From Cellulophaga omnivescoria (GTDB taxonomy: Bacteria > Bacteroidota > Bacteroidia > Flavobacteriales > Flavobacteriaceae), in contig NZ_MDDP01000006.1 in NCBI RefSeq assembly GCF_001999725.1, positions 1-64,000 on the forward strand: DNA of 64,000 bases. Direction: 5' to 3'. Below the pieces are notes generated by a model. The model saw only the letters and a list, made by a program, of their open reading frames with translations. It was not told the DNA's origin and did not search any database. This document shows, one piece after another, positions 8,914-18,495 of the stretch. Numbering within the stretch: position 1 is the first letter of the stretch; every line of letters begins with the position of its first letter. A program made the position numbers and the translations under genes.

Positions 8914-10584
8914 ATGAAAAAAATATTAGTAGTTGTATTGGTTTTACTTACTTATGCTTGTAAAAACAAAAAAGAAACGTCTAATGAAGAAGTTGTATTG
9001 TGGGCTCCATATAACGACTCTTTAGAGTTGGAAAAAAATAAAACGCATAAAAACTCTAGAATGCGTTATAAACTTTTACAATCTAAAGTAATTGATAAAA
9101 ATGCAATTTTTCTTCCCTTATATCCAGAGGTTCAAAAATTATCAGAAGAAGAATATACGGCATTAAAGCCACTTATTTTGGAGCAGAATATATATGATTT
9201 GCGTAAACAAATAGACGAAGGGAAATTAACTTATGAAAAGCTGGTACTTTTTTATTTATACAGAATTTATAAATATGAATTGGATAATGCTACAACCTTA
9301 AATACGGTAATTGCTTTAAATAGTGAAGTAGTTAAGCAGGCTCGTAAGTTAGACGAGCTTAAAAAAACAGATAATGAGCCAAGTAATAAGCACCCCATAT
9401 ACGGTATGCCTATATTGTTAAAAGACAATATTAATACTAAGAATATGGTAACTACAGCTGGTGCAATAGCATTAAAAAATAACAGTACAGATGATGCTTT
9501 TATAGTAAAGCGACTAAAGAAAAATGGTGCTCTAATTTTAGGAAAAGTTAATTTAAGTGAATGGGCTTACTTTTTGTGCTCTGGTTGCCCTGTTGGTTAT
9601 AGTGCTGTAGGCGGGCAAACATTAAATCCGTATGGTAGAGCAGTTTTTGAGACTGGAGGTTCTAGTGCTGGCAGTGGTACTGCTGTAGCGGCTAATTATG
9701 CAGTAGCAGCCGTAGGTACAGAAACATCTGGTTCCATTTTGTCTCCATCTAGTCAAAATTCTGTTGTTGGTTTAAAACCAACTATTGGTTTTTTAAGTAG
9801 AACAGGTATAGTGCCAATTTCTAGTACTTTAGATACACCTGGGCCAATGGCAAAGAATACTATTGATGCTGCAATATTATTAGATGCTATGAAAGGCAAA
9901 GATGAGTTAGATGGTAAATCTATTGCTGTAGAAACTGGAGTGCTATCAGCTACTTTATCTAGTAATAGTTTAAAGGGTAAACGTTTTGGAGCTATAAAAA
10001 GTTTATTAGAAACAGATTCTATTTATAAAATAACAATAGATAAATTAAGAGAACAAGGCAGTGTAATTATAGAAATTACTCCTCCAGAGGTATCAATGGA
10101 TGGTTTTTTAAGTATTTTAAATATTGATATGAAATACGATTTGCCAACCTATATAAACAGTCAAACTAAAAATAAATTACCAATAAAAGATATAAAATCT
10201 GCCGTAGCATTTAATGAAAAAGACTCTGTTGTAAGAATACCTTATGGGCAAGCCTTATTTAGAGGAATTTTAGCGGATACCACTACAGTTGAACAACTAG
10301 CTGTTATTGTTAGTGATTTAGAGCAAAGCGGAAGACGTTATTTTAATGAAGCTATGAATGCTTATAATTTAAATGCAATTTTATCTATAAATAATTATCA
10401 TGCTGGTTATGCAGCAGTAGCTAAATATCCTGCAATTACAGTACCAATGGGATATAAAAAAACAGGGGAGCCAATTAGTTTAACTTTTATAGCAAAACAA
10501 TTTAACGAGGCAGACTTGTTGCGTTATGCAGCAGGTTTTGAGTCTGTTTTTAATGTGAGAAAAATGCCAAAAGATTACAACTAG
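8914..10584 (+). CDS. Secreted amidase-signature-family lipoprotein
   Basis: A 556-residue amidase with a lipoprotein signal (MKKILVVVLVLLTYAC), so it is probably anchored outside the cytoplasm. The Ser-cisSer-Lys triad region is intact: Lys in PILLKDNINTK, the Gly/Ser-rich block FETGGSSAGSGTAVAANYAVAAVGTETSGS, then GLKPTIGFLSRTGIVPIS and DTPGPMAKN. Unlike GatA it is exported and carries an extra N-terminal region of about 120 residues, as in the peptide-amidase-like group. It would hydrolyse an amide in the periplasm; the substrate is unknown. The last four bases overlap the end of the convergent serine hydrolase gene. Confidence 0.9.
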   Translation: MKKILVVVLVLLTYACKNKKETSNEEVVLWAPYNDSLELEKNKTHKNSRMRYKLLQSKVIDKNAIFLPLYPEVQKLSEEEYTALKPLILEQNIYDLRKQIDEGKLTYEKLVLFYLYRIYKYELDNATTLNTVIALNSEVVKQARKLDELKKTDNEPSNKHPIYGMPILLKDNINTKNMVTTAGAIALKNNSTDDAFIVKRLKKNGALILGKVNLSEWAYFLCSGCPVGYSAVGGQTLNPYGRAVFETGGSSAGSGTAVAANYAVAAVGTETSGSILSPSSQNSVVGLKPTIGFLSRTGIVPISSTLDTPGPMAKNTIDAAILLDAMKGKDELDGKSIAVETGVLSATLSSNSLKGKRFGAIKSLLETDSIYKITIDKLREQGSVIIEITPPEVSMDGFLSILNIDMKYDLPTYINSQTKNKLPIKDIKSAVAFNEKDSVVRIPYGQALFRGILADTTTVEQLAVIVSDLEQSGRRYFNEAMNAYNLNAILSINNYHAGYAAVAKYPAITVPMGYKKTGEPISLTFIAKQFNEADLLRYAAGFESVFNVRKMPKDYN

Positions 10585-11669
10585 TTAATTAGGTTGTTTA
10601 TTTTTTCCCAAAGTAAATTGTCAAAACTAGACGGACCAAGTAGTTCATCATTAGCAGCATCACCTAAACGTACAACAACTAAGTTTTTACTAGGTGAAAT
10701 GTATAGTTTTTGGTCATCCTTGCCTAAGGCGGCTATTAAATCGTTGGGTGCATTAGGTATTAATTTACCTGCGTAATCTAGTTCTGAAGCAGGTAATTTA
10801 TATGATGCTTTTCCGTTTAGCCACCAAAAATAACCGTATGCATCATTTAAGTTCTGAGACGTGCTTGTCATTTCGTTAAAATATGTTTCTGATTCTAACA
10901 CCGGAATTCCGTCCCAATTTCCTTTATTTAGATTTAAAATTCCATACCTGGCCATACTTCTGGCGTTACTGTAATACAATTTAAAATAACCAACTGGCAA
11001 CCAACTACCTTGCATGCCAATTACATTTTTAAGTTTATTATTAAAATAAGTGTTAAAATTTTGCTGTGCGGCTCCTTCTACAATATTGTGTGTAATAGTG
11101 TATGCTCCATTATGATAGTACCAAAATGTGCCTGGTAAATTTTTAAAAGTGAAACACTCTGGGTCTGTGCAGTTGTTGTTAGTTACAGTGTAGTCTAAAC
11201 CAGTAGTCATTGTTAAATGGTTTTTAACTGTAATGTTTTGTTCTTGGGCAGAGGTTAAAGAAGACCAGCCTGTACCCAAGTAATTGCTAGATGGTTTGTT
11301 AATGTCTAGTAAGCCTTCATCAATAGCAATTCCTGCGGTAAAAGATACTAATGTTTTTGCTGCAGAATTCCAAGCTAAATTTGTAGTTGCATTAGCACCG
11401 TTTCCATACCATTCAACTATAATTTTCCCGTTATTAAGTATTAAAAAAGCTTTTGTTTTGTTGGCTTCAACAAAACTTAAAAGCGGTTGTAAAGCATCTT
11501 CATCCCAGCCTAAATTTTCGACTGTATTAGTTTTCCACTCGTCAGAGTTAATAGGCGGAAAATACATTTCATTAGAATCTGTATCGTCTATACTATTTTC
11601 TTTATCTGTAGAACAACTACAAATTGTGCAAAGCAATACTATTAAAAAAAAATATTTGTGACTAGTCAT
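10581..11669 (-). CDS. Beta-lactamase-related serine hydrolase (class C type), lipoprotein
   Basis: A secreted penicillin-binding-protein-like hydrolase. The catalytic Ser-x-x-Lys is in WNSAAKTLVSFTAG and the Tyr-x-Asn motif is probably LYYSNARSMARYG; the family also shows YGYFWWLNG near the end. These enzymes hydrolyse esters, amides or D-amino acid peptides; true beta-lactamase activity is unlikely. An in-frame ATG lies nine codons upstream, but the start at 11669 gives a clean lipoprotein signal (MTSHKYFFLIVLLCTICSC), so it was preferred (362 residues). The gene converges on the amidase with a 4-bp overlap and no room for a terminator. Confidence 0.86.
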   Translation of the reverse strand: MTSHKYFFLIVLLCTICSCSTDKENSIDDTDSNEMYFPPINSDEWKTNTVENLGWDEDALQPLLSFVEANKTKAFLILNNGKIIVEWYGNGANATTNLAWNSAAKTLVSFTAGIAIDEGLLDINKPSSNYLGTGWSSLTSAQEQNITVKNHLTMTTGLDYTVTNNNCTDPECFTFKNLPGTFWYYHNGAYTITHNIVEGAAQQNFNTYFNNKLKNVIGMQGSWLPVGYFKLYYSNARSMARYGILNLNKGNWDGIPVLESETYFNEMTSTSQNLNDAYGYFWWLNGKASYKLPASELDYAGKLIPNAPNDLIAALGKDDQKLYISPSKNLVVVRLGDAANDELLGPSSFDNLLWEKINNLIN

Positions 11670-11793
11670 TGTATTTATTTTTATGTTAGATAACATTAAA
11701 GACTAATGGTTTAACGTAAAAATCATAAAATTAGTTCTATATAGCTGTCATTCCTTAAGCAAGTTGTATTTTTGCAGCCAATTTTAATAGATT

Positions 11794-13095
11794 ATGCGCA
11801 CAAAATCACTAAAAACAAACAAAATTAATGTAGTTACTTTGGGTTGCTCTAAAAATGTGTACGATTCTGAAGTACTAATGGGGCAATTAAAAGCAAACGG
11901 TAAAGAAGTGGCTCATGAAGAAGAGGGTAATATTGTTGTAATAAATACGTGTGGCTTTATTGATAATGCAAAAGAAGAAAGTGTAAATACTATTTTAGAT
12001 TTTGTACAGAAGAAAGAAGCTGGTGAGGTAGATAAGGTTTTTGTTACTGGGTGTTTAAGTGAGCGTTATAAGCCGGATTTAATTAAGGAAATTCCAAATG
12101 TAGATGAGTATTTTGGTACTAGTCAACTACCTAGTTTATTAAAAGCTTTAGAGGCAGATTATAAGCATGAATTAATAGGAGAGCGTGTAACAACAACTCC
12201 TAAAAACTATGCTTACTTAAAAATAGCTGAAGGTTGTGATAGGCCTTGTTCTTTTTGTGCAATACCATTAATGCGTGGTAAGCATAAAAGTACACCTATT
12301 GAAGATTTGGTTACTGAAGCTAAAAAATTAGCAGCCAAAGGTGTTAAAGAGTTAATATTAATTGCCCAAGATTTAACATACTATGGTTTAGATTTATATA
12401 AAAAACGAAATTTAGCAGAACTGTTAGAGGCATTAGTGAAAGTGGATGGTATAGAATGGATACGTTTGCACTATGCGTTTCCTACTGGTTTTCCTATGGA
12501 TGTTTTAGATTTGATGAATAAGGAGCCAAAAATTTGTAATTATTTAGATATTCCTTTACAACATATATCAGATGCTATTTTAAAGAGTATGCGCCGTGGA
12601 ACTACACAGGCAAAAACCACTAAGTTGTTGCAAGATTTTAGAGCTACGGTGCCAAATATGACAATTAGAACAACATTAATTGTTGGTTACCCTGGAGAAA
12701 CAGAAGAAGATTTTGAAACTTTAAAACAATGGGTAACAGATATGCGTTTTGAACGCTTAGGTTGTTTTACATATAGTCATGAAGAAAACACCCACGCCTA
12801 TAACTTGGAAGATAACGTGCCAGAAGAGGTAAAGCAAGATAGGGCCAACCAAATTATGGAGATTCAATCACAGATTTCTTGGGAATTAAATCAAGAAAAA
12901 ATTGGGGAAACTTTTAAGTGTATTATTGATAGAAAAGAAGGTAATTATTTTGTGGGAAGAACAGAGTTTGATTCTCCTGATGTAGATAATGAAGTTTTAA
13001 TTGATGCTACCAAGCATTACCTAAAACAAGGAGAATATGCTAATATAAAAATTACAGAAGCTGCAGACTTTGATTTGTACGGAGAACCAGTATAA
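11794..13095 (+). CDS. rimO: Ribosomal protein S12 methylthiotransferase RimO
   Basis: RimO is a radical SAM enzyme that adds a methylthio group to an aspartate of ribosomal protein S12. The 433 residues show the UPF0004 N-terminal domain with cysteines in TLGCSKN, NTCGFIDNAKEES and VTGCLSERY (first iron-sulfur cluster). The radical SAM motif CDRPCSFCAIPLMRGKHKS (CxxxCxxC) follows, then the TRAM domain at the C-terminus. Length is normal. A TATTTTTG -7-like box lies at 11767-11774. Confidence 0.97.
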   Translation: MRTKSLKTNKINVVTLGCSKNVYDSEVLMGQLKANGKEVAHEEEGNIVVINTCGFIDNAKEESVNTILDFVQKKEAGEVDKVFVTGCLSERYKPDLIKEIPNVDEYFGTSQLPSLLKALEADYKHELIGERVTTTPKNYAYLKIAEGCDRPCSFCAIPLMRGKHKSTPIEDLVTEAKKLAAKGVKELILIAQDLTYYGLDLYKKRNLAELLEALVKVDGIEWIRLHYAFPTGFPMDVLDLMNKEPKICNYLDIPLQHISDAILKSMRRGTTQAKTTKLLQDFRATVPNMTIRTTLIVGYPGETEEDFETLKQWVTDMRFERLGCFTYSHEENTHAYNLEDNVPEEVKQDRANQIMEIQSQISWELNQEKIGETFKCIIDRKEGNYFVGRTEFDSPDVDNEVLIDATKHYLKQGEYANIKITEAADFDLYGEPV

Positions 13096-13111
13096 CTAAA
13101 AATAAATAAAA

Positions 13112-13146
13112 AAAAGCCCTAGAACTTAAATTCTAGGGCTTTTTTT
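13112..13146. terminator. Bidirectional terminator between rimO and the DUF3999 gene
   Basis: AAAAGCCCTAGAA and TTCTAGGGCTTTT form a 13-bp stem around CTTAAA. T tracts lie on both strands, so it can serve rimO (+) and the convergent DUF2339/DUF3999 unit (-). Confidence 0.9.
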
Positions 13147-14395
13147 ATTTATTTTCTTCGGGCTTATTGCTTAGCATTTTATAAGAAAACCATCCAATAA
13201 TAGTCATAATTAAAACCATTATAACCCACAGCCATAATTTGTTATTAAAAAGTGGCTCTTGGGTTTGTTTTTCTTTTTTAGCTATAAAAACAGGTTCACC
13301 TAGGGAGAGTTTTTTTATGTTTTTAGGCATTTTTATGTTTAACTGTGCAATATCGTAACTAGGACCATAGGCATCTTTGTTACCATATGTTAAATAGTAT
13401 GTAGCTGGCTCAGTAAACCTAGCAGTAAGTAAATACTTGTATCCTTTAGCAGATATGTTTTTTATTTTTAAAGGTTGATTGTCAAAATTTAAAATAGTTA
13501 TGCGTATCTTTTTTGAGAAGGTATTGTCAAAAGTAAATGTATTATTTTCTATTGAGGATAATGTTCCTACACTTAAAGTGTTGTAGTCGTATAAATAACC
13601 TTTATCAGTTTTAACACTGTCCAAAAGTTCCTCAATTTTTATAGGTCTATAATAGTCAATATCATCACTAACATTTATTGTTACTTGGTGAGTGGGAGCC
13701 TTTTTTGTAAGGTTAACATTAATAATGGTTTTTTTGTTTTTTTTGTCTTCGTTAATGTTGTAAGACTTTAATTTTCTGTCTGTAATATTGGCAGTTGTTT
13801 TTTGTTTAAGCTCTAAAGTTGCTCTTTTTAATATAGGTTCTTCATCACTTTTAATTCCTATTCTAAAATAGGTGTATTCCGCTGCACTAAAATTAATGTC
13901 TGTAAAACTATAATTTGTTAGGTTATTTTTAATGGCAACAATTCTATAATCATCATATATTTTAAACCATTTTTTTTGATGATGACTAGCTTCAACCGAA
14001 ACTTTCCAATCAAAATTAGTATTCTCAAAATCTAATTTTATATGGTTTATAGGATCTTTGGAAGGTACTTTTAATGTAAAGTAGTATATACCATCTTTAG
14101 TACTTGCATTTAATAATTTATATTCTACCGTTTTAGTTTTTAATTCTGGTGATGTGTAATTAAAAAGGTATGGAGCTTCAATAGTATCATTTTTTGGAGT
14201 TATACCATAAATACGAATATCACTTAAATGATCTTGGGTATTAGCAAATACAGTATCTGGTAAAACAATATTATGCCAAGTATCTGTAATGTTTTTAAGC
14301 TCAATTTTGGCATCATACTTTTGCATTTGTGCATAAAATACAGTAGTAACTAGTAAAAAAAATAATACGGCTTTATTCTGTTTTTGATTCATCAA
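13145..14395 (-). CDS. DUF3999-family envelope protein
   Basis: A 416-residue protein with a signal peptide (LFFLLVTTVFYAQ), a long beta-rich exported domain and one C-terminal membrane helix (LWLWVIMVLIMTIIGWFSY) ending in a short basic tail. The sequence, from YDAKIELKNITDTWHNIVLPDTVFA through DIRIYGI, matches DUF3999. Genes of this family usually sit beside a DUF2339 gene, and here the start lies inside the DUF2339 gene with a 23-bp overlap, so the two are translationally linked. Function is unknown; a membrane complex of the two proteins is a reasonable guess. Confidence 0.8.
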   Translation of the reverse strand: MMNQKQNKAVLFFLLVTTVFYAQMQKYDAKIELKNITDTWHNIVLPDTVFANTQDHLSDIRIYGITPKNDTIEAPYLFNYTSPELKTKTVEYKLLNASTKDGIYYFTLKVPSKDPINHIKLDFENTNFDWKVSVEASHHQKKWFKIYDDYRIVAIKNNLTNYSFTDINFSAAEYTYFRIGIKSDEEPILKRATLELKQKTTANITDRKLKSYNINEDKKNKKTIINVNLTKKAPTHQVTINVSDDIDYYRPIKIEELLDSVKTDKGYLYDYNTLSVGTLSSIENNTFTFDNTFSKKIRITILNFDNQPLKIKNISAKGYKYLLTARFTEPATYYLTYGNKDAYGPSYDIAQLNIKMPKNIKKLSLGEPVFIAKKEKQTQEPLFNNKLWLWVIMVLIMTIIGWFSYKMLSNKPEENK

Positions 14396-16751
14396 AAATT
14401 TTGTTTTTGTACTTGTTGTATAAAAATGAAACTCCTAAAATTAATAGTCCTAAAATAACTAAAACAATAGTTTTAGATATGGTATTTAAAGAGGCTAAAT
14501 CTAAAAAGAAAAGTTTAATAATAGTAACGCCAAAAAGGATTATGCCGCCAATACGTATGTATTTTATTTTTTTCCATATTCCTTTTGCTACTAAAAAGAA
14601 TGAATATACACCCCACAAAATACTTAATTCTAGCCCGTATGTTTGTTCTGCACCAGACAAGTCTATCCAATTAATAAGTTCGCTACTTAAAACCCAAAGT
14701 ACTGTTATATTAAGTAATATAGAAAACGCAATTTTAAAGTTTATGCGCATAAAACTTTGTTTAGTGTAACTATAAGTACAGTAAACTATTAGTGCTGTAA
14801 ATGCATAAAGTATATACCTTACTGCAAGGTGCATACTTCCAGAGTTGTAATATTCAGACGGATTTAAATAACTATCTCTTAAGTCACTTAAAATAAGTAG
14901 ACCAATTGTTAAAGAAATAAATAAAACAAGACTGTTAATGCTAATGTTTGCAATACCTAATGCTCTGTTTTTTATCTTTTTAATATTTATAATACTTAGT
15001 ATAGAAAAGAATAACAAGGTGTAGCATACAAGTGTTAGTATGCTAAAGCTATTAATGTCATAATTAATAGGGTTGCTATAAATGTCTGTTTTGTCTATTA
15101 TAATTTTAGACTTATCTAGAGCTAAATTAAAGTAGTGTATTATTTCTACAAAGAAACTATTAAATGTTACTAATATTAATAGTATTGGGGTAATGTAAGA
15201 TAAAACGTTGTTTTTGGTATTGTGTTTTTTATTGGTTGTATAAATGAAATGCAAAGAGGTAATGCTAAGTAAAGATCCTAATAAATTTACGTTTAATAGT
15301 GGAGTAACATTACCTGCGTAATCACTATAATAACTATGATCTAAGTAGTATGTTCCCCAATCTTGAAACAAGCTTAGCAGAGATAATATTATTAACGGAT
15401 AAGAGATTTGCTTTAATATAGGAGCGCCTTTTGATGAGCCAATATAGAAAAGTAAAGCGGCAATAGTAATCCATAAAATAGTAACGTAATTACCGTCTAG
15501 TTGTACAGGTACAGCAATGGTGATAAAAACAAAGACCATACCTAATATAAAATATAAAAGCTTGCTATCTGCTAGTTTTTGTTTGTATAAAATAGTACCA
15601 GCAATAAAATGCAACAACGCATTTGCAACCGTAAATAAGCCTAAATAACCTTTGTAATCTTGATTATAACTTAGTAGGTAAAAACCATAACCAAAAAAGA
15701 TAAAAGAGTTTACTAAAAGTATTAAAATAGAGCTAGGATTAAAAGCGTGGTTCTTTTTTATTTTATTAACTATAAATGTTGTGTAAAATATCAGAAAAAA
15801 TATAAACAAGAATAAAAAGGCTTTTGTAAAGTAGTCATAATTATAGCTAAATAAAAACCACGAACCGTATATAAACCAAGTAAATATAAAAGCAGAGTAG
15901 AATAAGCCCTTCCAATCTTTTTTAAATGACAATGTTAAAATGCCTATATTAATTATAGACATATACGTAAATAAAATACCAACTTCACCAGAGCCGCTAC
16001 TTAATAAAAAAGGAACTGCATAAGCGCCAACCAGCCCAATATGTGCAATGGTTTGTTTGTTGTAGTTGGTAGCAGCAATAATGGTAAACACAGTAAGTAT
16101 TACCATTATTGCAAAAGCGGGTATTTGCGGTAGAATATTATAAAAGCTATAAGCGGCAAACGTTATAAAATACATTATAGCTATAGATCCGCTTACTAAA
16201 ACAGCACTGTAATTTGTATATTTTTGTTTTAGTTTAATGCCCAGACCAAGTAAACCTAGACCAGTTAAGTAACCTAAAATTATTCTGGTTAGCGGACTAA
16301 TTAAATTATTTTCTATAGAGTATTTTGCGCCAATTGCAACACCAATTATTAGAATAAGAACACCTATTTTACTTAGTAAGTTTTCACCAATAAACTTTTC
16401 AATATTAGATTTGGCTTTAGGTTTAGATATTTTTGTTTTTATATTTTGTTTAGGTTGTGTAGTTGCATTTTTCGGGACAGTAATAGGGTCTTTATAAACA
16501 TCTTTTGTCACTTCTATAACAGGTTCTTCTACTGTAGGCTTTTCTGCTGTAGGTTCTGTAATAGGAGTAACTTCTGGTGTTGTAATAGTTGCAGTCTTTT
16601 CACTACTTTTTTGTTTAGGAATACCCTCTTTTTTGAGTCGCTCTATTTCTTTGTGAAGAACCATAAGTTCCTTTGCAAAATGCTCTTGCTTGCTTAAAAG
16701 AATTTCAAACTGTTTGGTTAGGTTATTTAAATATTCTTGGTCGTTTGCCAT
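14373..16751 (-). CDS. DUF2339-family polytopic membrane protein
   Basis: A 792-residue inner-membrane protein. Residues 1-45 are a predicted coiled coil (YLNNLTKQFEILLSKQEHFAKELMVLHKEIERLKKEG), followed by a Thr/Pro/Glu-rich linker. Then comes an almost unbroken series of about 20 hydrophobic helices from FIGENLLSKIGVLILIIGVAIGAKYSIENNLISP to the C-terminus. The FIGxNLLxKIGilxLiiGvayflKyai motif is the DUF2339 signature. No enzymatic residues are recognised. It forms an operon with the DUF3999 gene. Confidence 0.85.
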   Translation of the reverse strand: MANDQEYLNNLTKQFEILLSKQEHFAKELMVLHKEIERLKKEGIPKQKSSEKTATITTPEVTPITEPTAEKPTVEEPVIEVTKDVYKDPITVPKNATTQPKQNIKTKISKPKAKSNIEKFIGENLLSKIGVLILIIGVAIGAKYSIENNLISPLTRIILGYLTGLGLLGLGIKLKQKYTNYSAVLVSGSIAIMYFITFAAYSFYNILPQIPAFAIMVILTVFTIIAATNYNKQTIAHIGLVGAYAVPFLLSSGSGEVGILFTYMSIINIGILTLSFKKDWKGLFYSAFIFTWFIYGSWFLFSYNYDYFTKAFLFLFIFFLIFYTTFIVNKIKKNHAFNPSSILILLVNSFIFFGYGFYLLSYNQDYKGYLGLFTVANALLHFIAGTILYKQKLADSKLLYFILGMVFVFITIAVPVQLDGNYVTILWITIAALLFYIGSSKGAPILKQISYPLIILSLLSLFQDWGTYYLDHSYYSDYAGNVTPLLNVNLLGSLLSITSLHFIYTTNKKHNTKNNVLSYITPILLILVTFNSFFVEIIHYFNLALDKSKIIIDKTDIYSNPINYDINSFSILTLVCYTLLFFSILSIINIKKIKNRALGIANISINSLVLFISLTIGLLILSDLRDSYLNPSEYYNSGSMHLAVRYILYAFTALIVYCTYSYTKQSFMRINFKIAFSILLNITVLWVLSSELINWIDLSGAEQTYGLELSILWGVYSFFLVAKGIWKKIKYIRIGGIILFGVTIIKLFFLDLASLNTISKTIVLVILGLLILGVSFLYNKYKNKIFDESKTE

Positions 16752-16913
16752 AAGCTGGTTCCTAAAAATTACTAGTTATTATAGTAGTGTGCAATGTAGC
16801 TATTACTATAAGTAGGTTTGTACCCTGTAAACCGTGAAAATATAACAGTTTACATATTAAATTGGTTATATACTATAACAAGTTTAAGCGTTAAATAGTA
16901 TAATAGGTTATTT

Positions 16914-18032
16914 TTAGTTCTGCTTTTTTTGTAGGTTGTAATTGTAAAATTCTCTACCTAACTCTGCTAAAAATGGAATTCCCACAGTTTCATACTCGTA
17001 GTTATTGTCATTAAAAACCTCATTTTTATTTACCAGTATTGTTGCTGTAAGCATATAACTAATATCGTTTTCTGTGTCTTCAATAAAAGCACAGTCTGTT
17101 AAAGTGCCATAGTTGTAACCAATATTATTGTATATTTTTATGTTATTTGGTATTGGCTTTTTTGTATCGTCATACATAAAAAACTTAGCATAACTTGCTT
17201 CTTTAGGGATGCTGCTCATTACTTTTGTCAAAAACGATAAATCATCTTCATATAAATTAAATTGCTGCTCTTTTTTAAATGACTCAGGAAAAATTATGCG
17301 CTGTAACACCTGTTGTTGAGCATCAATACTATAATAGTTTTTTAGGCTAAAATCTAGAGGTTCTTTTTGTAGAATTTCGTCGTTATCAATATAAGCGGTA
17401 CCCTTTTTTACCTTATCAAGTTGTAAAGGAGTAATAGGGCTGTTAATTATAGCCTTAGTATTTATGGTTGTACTGTCATTTAAATAAATAACTAAAGGTT
17501 TTGTAGTAACATTATCAGCATCTTCTGTAGCTAATCTATGAGCTATTCTAACATTTTCTACACCTTTTTCTTTAAGTTTTTGGTTAATATAATCCTGACC
17601 CAAAAACTCAAATAATCTATTGTAAGCATCATTGTTATTTAAGGTAAATAATTTAATAATTTCCTTAGCAAATGTTGTTTTTAAAGTATCACCTTCAATA
17701 AAAAACTCGGTATCCTTAGTGTAGCCTTCGCTTTCAAATATTTTTTCTAACGTTAAAACAGCAATAGGTAATTTTACAGAGCTAGCTGGATAAAAGTAAT
17801 TATTTGAATTGGTGTTAAAATCAAAATTATTAACCACAAAAACACCATTGGTCTTTTTTATTTCGGTATATCTAAATTGTACTTCATGATTAGTAATGCT
17901 ATCTAACACCTTTTTTATATTATCACTTTTAGATGCAATAATATAATTAATAGGATGGTTTATTTTTTGCTGTTTTTCCTTACAAGAAAATAGTAATGCA
18001 AATAATAAAAAGCTTAGTGTGTATGGTTTCAT
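16914..18032 (-). CDS. Class A beta-lactamase-like serine hydrolase, lipoprotein
   Basis: A 372-residue lipoprotein (MKPYTLSFLLFALLFSC) with a class A-type serine hydrolase fold. The catalytic Ser-x-x-Lys is in YPASSVKLPIAVL, and the block FTLNNNDAYNRLFEFLGQDYIN fits the second (SDN-like) motif region. NIGYNYGTLTDCAFI near residue 305 sits where the K-T-G strand would be but lacks that motif. A beta-lactamase function is therefore not supported; a peptidase or esterase of the cell envelope is more likely. The start overlaps the stop of the small upstream gene by four bases. Confidence 0.78.
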   Translation of the reverse strand: MKPYTLSFLLFALLFSCKEKQQKINHPINYIIASKSDNIKKVLDSITNHEVQFRYTEIKKTNGVFVVNNFDFNTNSNNYFYPASSVKLPIAVLTLEKIFESEGYTKDTEFFIEGDTLKTTFAKEIIKLFTLNNNDAYNRLFEFLGQDYINQKLKEKGVENVRIAHRLATEDADNVTTKPLVIYLNDSTTINTKAIINSPITPLQLDKVKKGTAYIDNDEILQKEPLDFSLKNYYSIDAQQQVLQRIIFPESFKKEQQFNLYEDDLSFLTKVMSSIPKEASYAKFFMYDDTKKPIPNNIKIYNNIGYNYGTLTDCAFIEDTENDISYMLTATILVNKNEVFNDNNYEYETVGIPFLAELGREFYNYNLQKKQN

Positions 18033-18271
18033 TTTGTAGTATATAATTCTCCTCTATGAGGTTTTAATGCGTCTCTCACAGCAATCATTTCTTTTTCATT
18101 AACAACTAAGTATGCTATACTATGCATATCTGTTATAACTGTGTATCCGGTTATATTAAGGTCTAGTTTTTCGGCACTAATAAATTCTTTTAAATGTATT
18201 TCATGATGTTCTGCCGTTTTTTCTGCAGCTGGGCCTCTAAAATCCCATATAAGTTTTATTTGTTTAGCCAT
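18029..18271 (-). CDS. Small conserved hypothetical protein (80 residues)
   Basis: I do not recognise a named family. The start at 18271 (MAKQIKLIWDFRGPAAEKTAEHHEIHLKEF) was chosen over an upstream start that would add 26 residues without coding character. The protein is small, soluble, and has a His-rich helix (AEHHEIHL) and an alternating alpha/beta pattern like a ferredoxin-like fold. The final four bases overlap the serine hydrolase start, so the two are cotranscribed. Confidence 0.6.
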   Translation of the reverse strand: MAKQIKLIWDFRGPAAEKTAEHHEIHLKEFISAEKLDLNITGYTVITDMHSIAYLVVNEKEMIAVRDALKPHRGELYTTK

Positions 18272-18447
18272 GTAATTTAAGTTGATATAAATAATATTTA
18301 GAGGTAAAACTACTATTTCTTTATGTAAATTAGAGGTAACAGGCAACAATTAAAATACTCCTGTTAATCTAAATGCTTGTTTTTTGCAGTAAAATTTACT
18401 TTTTTTTAGTATTTAGTGCCAAAAAGTGTTAATCATTTTACAATAAA

Positions 18448-18479
18448 TCTTGTATCGCAACATCTAATTGTTATTTTTG
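18448..18479 (+). promoter_or_regulatory. Promoter of the SurA-like lipoprotein operon
   Basis: TCTTG (18448-18452) and TATTTTTG (18472-18479) are separated by 19 bp, a good Bacteroidetes -33/-7 pair. Transcription would start near 18485, which favours the ATG at 18496 for the next gene. Confidence 0.6.
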
Positions 18480-18495
18480 CGTGATGCACCAATTT

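Noticed and set aside
16914-18032. True class A beta-lactamase (antibiotic resistance)
   Set aside because: SxxK is present, but the K-T-G motif and the usual Glu of the omega loop are not visible, and the protein is a lipoprotein with divergent sequence.
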